Source: Lachnospiraceae bacterium
Lineage (GTDB): Bacteria; Bacillota; Clostridia; Lachnospirales; Lachnospiraceae
DNA: 6,653 nt
Reading direction: 5' to 3'
Assembly: GCA_003520205.1 (NCBI GenBank)
Contig: DOVG01000188.1
Span: forward strand, 1 to 6,653
A program made the position numbers and the translations under genes. How positions within the stretch are numbered: position 1 is the stretch's first letter; each line of letters begins with the position of its first letter. The notes below the pieces were generated by a model. The model searched no databases. It saw nothing but the letters and a program-made list of their open reading frames with translations, and was not told the DNA's origin. Positions 5,477-6,653 of the stretch are shown here, one piece after another.

Positions 5477-5576
5477 AAGCGAACTTCCGAAGAGTCTTGG
5501 AGGAAGGGAAGGACGCTTTGAAAAACAGAATAAGACATCCCTATCTATTGAGAGGCTCATAGATAGTTTCTTTTTG
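5477..5576 (+). ncRNA. Candidate structured leader or small RNA of about 100 nt upstream of the Rpn gene
   Basis: From the predicted start the transcript can fold into an outer stem AAAGCG/CGCTTT (5476-5481 with 5514-5519). This encloses an eight-pair hairpin CTTCC-G-AAG, loop AGT, CTT-GGAGG (5484-5503). A purine-rich strand AAGGGAAGGA (5504-5513) stays unpaired. About 20 nt later comes a terminator hairpin ending in TTTCTTTTT. The unit could be a free-standing small RNA, or a 5' leader whose terminator decides whether the nuclease gene is expressed. I cannot assign it to a known RNA family. The 5303-5618 intergenic stretch holds otherwise only the operators and promoters listed. Confidence 0.45.
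5541..5576 (+). terminator. Intrinsic terminator or attenuator ahead of the Rpn gene
   Basis: CTATCTAT pairs with ATAGATAG (8 pairs), and GAG/CTC extends the stem across a bulged T with loop AGG. TTTCTTTTT follows. The hairpin lies 43 nt before the nuclease start, between its only good promoter and its ribosome binding site, so it would limit expression unless read through. Confidence 0.7.
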
Positions 5577-5603
5577 TGGCTTATGATTATTATTTAAACT
5601 ACG

Positions 5604-5610
5604 AAAGGAG
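5604..5610 (+). promoter_or_regulatory. Ribosome binding site of the Rpn-family gene
   Basis: AAAGGAG lies 8 nt before the ATG at 5619. Another ATG at 5615 is out of frame and too close. Confidence 0.75.
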
Positions 5611-5618
5611 ACTGATGT

Positions 5619-6500
5619 ATGGGACTTGATTTAGTTGAGAAAAAACTGGAAGACTATAATGATGTTTTTCAGGATATAGTAAATGTACTTTTATTTAAGG
5701 GTAAGAGGATAGTTCAGGAGAATGAACTAGTTGAACTGGATCGTGTCAGCCAGTATAAAGCAGAACATGGCGAACTGCACGAAGAAGAGCGGGATATACT
5801 TAAAGGTTGGAATAAGGGGAGAATTCGTATAGCTTCAATCGGGATAGAGGATATGAATTATTACCACAAATTCATGCCGGTAAGAATCATAGGATATGAT
5901 GGGGCAAATTACAGAGAACAGCTTCTAGATAAAAATGTAGACCAGATATATCCGGTAGTTTCTATTGTCTTAAATTATAGTGGATATAGATGGAAGAAGA
6001 ATCTCACATTACATGAATGTATGAACATCCCGGAAAGACTATATCCATATGTGAACGATTATAAGATGCATGTCTTTGATATAGCCTTTTTATCTGATGA
6101 ACAGTTGGATATGTTCCAAAGTGATTTCAAGATAGTTGCGAAGTATTTCGTGGACAGAAGAAAAAGCGGTAATCCGGGATTTCCCAAAGATATTCCAAAA
6201 CATGTGGATGAAGTATTGAAACTATTATCAGCAATGACTGGTGATGAGAGATTTGTATTAGGCTGGCAGAATCATATAAAAGAAGGAACTGTTAGTCGAA
6301 AGGAAGGTGGTACTATGGCAGAAAAATGGATAGATGAGATAGAAGAACGAGGTGTTGCACGAGGAATAGTGCAAGGTGAAAAACTGGGAATGATAAAAGC
6401 ATATTCAGATATTGGCTTATCAATCGAGCAGATTGCGAATAAGGTTGAAGTGACAGTTGACTATGTGAAGCAAGTGCTAAATCCTGCACAAGTAAACTAA
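5619..6500 (+). CDS. Rpn-family recombination-promoting nuclease / putative transposase (PD-(D/E)XK fold)
   Basis: The 293-residue product reads like the Lachnospiraceae branch of the Rpn (PD-(D/E)XK nuclease / putative transposase) family. By family it would be a DNA endonuclease; E. coli Rpn proteins promote RecA-independent recombination. Recognisable stretches are YNDVFQDIVNVLLFKG (13-28), LHEEERDILKGW (53-64) with the acidic E57/D59 region, IRIASIGIEDMN (69-80), MPVRIIGYDGANYREQLLD (86-104), YPVVSIVLNY (111-120) and YVNDYKMHVFDIAFLSDEQ (144-162). The C-terminal part (235-293) resembles the variable RG..RG..QGEK tail of these proteins and ends in a short helical stretch (SIEQIANKVEVTVDYVKQVL). 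Where relatives, as I remember them, read GLENQ, this one reads GIEDM (75-79), so the (D/E)-x-(Q/K) pair may be altered and catalysis is uncertain. The gene is full length with a good ribosome binding site, is preceded by a terminated leader, and is followed by a terminator. Confidence 0.85.
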   Translation: MGLDLVEKKLEDYNDVFQDIVNVLLFKGKRIVQENELVELDRVSQYKAEHGELHEEERDILKGWNKGRIRIASIGIEDMNYYHKFMPVRIIGYDGANYREQLLDKNVDQIYPVVSIVLNYSGYRWKKNLTLHECMNIPERLYPYVNDYKMHVFDIAFLSDEQLDMFQSDFKIVAKYFVDRRKSGNPGFPKDIPKHVDEVLKLLSAMTGDERFVLGWQNHIKEGTVSRKEGGTMAEKWIDEIEERGVARGIVQGEKLGMIKAYSDIGLSIEQIANKVEVTVDYVKQVLNPAQVN

Positions 6501-6593
6501 TATGAAATAGGTGTAATACATCTACATTATAATGAAATGATTATAATTATTTAGGTTATAAAATCATTGAATACATTTATAATTTTAGTGATG

Positions 6594-6619
6594 AACGCTT
6601 GCAGAAATGCAGGCGTTTT
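6594..6619 (+). terminator. Rho-independent terminator downstream of the Rpn gene
   Basis: ACGCTTGCA, loop GAAA, TGCAGGCGT forms nine pairs including one G-T, followed by TTT. It ends the Rpn transcript. The preceding 6501-6593 holds no gene, only an AT-rich imperfect dyad (6536-6568). The last 30 bases contain a TAATAT and a TTGACT that cannot be judged at the window edge. Confidence 0.75.
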
Positions 6620-6653
6620 GTCATTAAGATATAATATAATTCATTGACTGATA

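Noticed and set aside
1..6653. CRISPR array, tRNA/rRNA genes or insertion sequence
   Set aside because: I saw no regularly spaced repeats, tRNA-like cloverleaf or DDE/serine/tyrosine transposase gene. The Rpn protein carries a transposase label in some databases but is a PD-(D/E)XK nuclease and has no visible terminal repeats.

Overview
The window looks like a piece of a low-GC Gram-positive chromosome, most likely a Lachnospiraceae-type Clostridium (Bacillota). The reasons are AT-rich intergenic DNA, strong AGGAGG-type ribosome binding sites, sigma-A-like promoters, short hairpin-plus-T terminators, and proteins that read like the Lachnospiraceae versions of TyrA, the subgroup-1c aspartate aminotransferase and the Rpn nuclease. 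The genus cannot be fixed from this sequence alone.

Positions 1-1570 (minus strand) hold an aromatic amino acid unit: a good sigma-A promoter, then prephenate dehydrogenase (tyrA), then the first 93 codons of EPSP synthase (aroA), which runs off the left edge. The TyrA carries an N-terminal domain that reads like the ferredoxin-like regulatory domain of type-I DAHP synthases. Divergent from it, positions 1730-3561 (plus strand) hold a CaxA/YrbG-type calcium/cation antiporter with a TTG start and an unrecognised three-helix membrane protein. Next, 3574-5034 is a self-contained unit: extended -10 promoter, 5' leader, class-I aminotransferase (aspartate aminotransferase family, PLP lysine visible) and a strong, probably bidirectional, terminator.

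Positions 5084-6620 look like a small accessory module. A 72-residue Xre/Cro-type repressor on the minus strand faces away from a promoter (perfect TATAAT) that drives a short structured leader or small RNA ending in its own terminator. This is followed by an Rpn-family PD-(D/E)XK nuclease and a second terminator. The intergenic DNA between repressor and nuclease contains two copies of the same dyad, ATAGT-N6-ACTATT, which are natural operator candidates.

Two observations stand out. First, an exact 18-bp sequence occurs once directly upstream of aroA and once in the leader of the aminotransferase gene, in inverted orientation. Each copy directly abuts a palindrome of different sequence. Second, the repressor / twin operator / terminated leader RNA / Rpn layout suggests a regulated or attenuated nuclease module. 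Both are read from sequence only and have not been tested.
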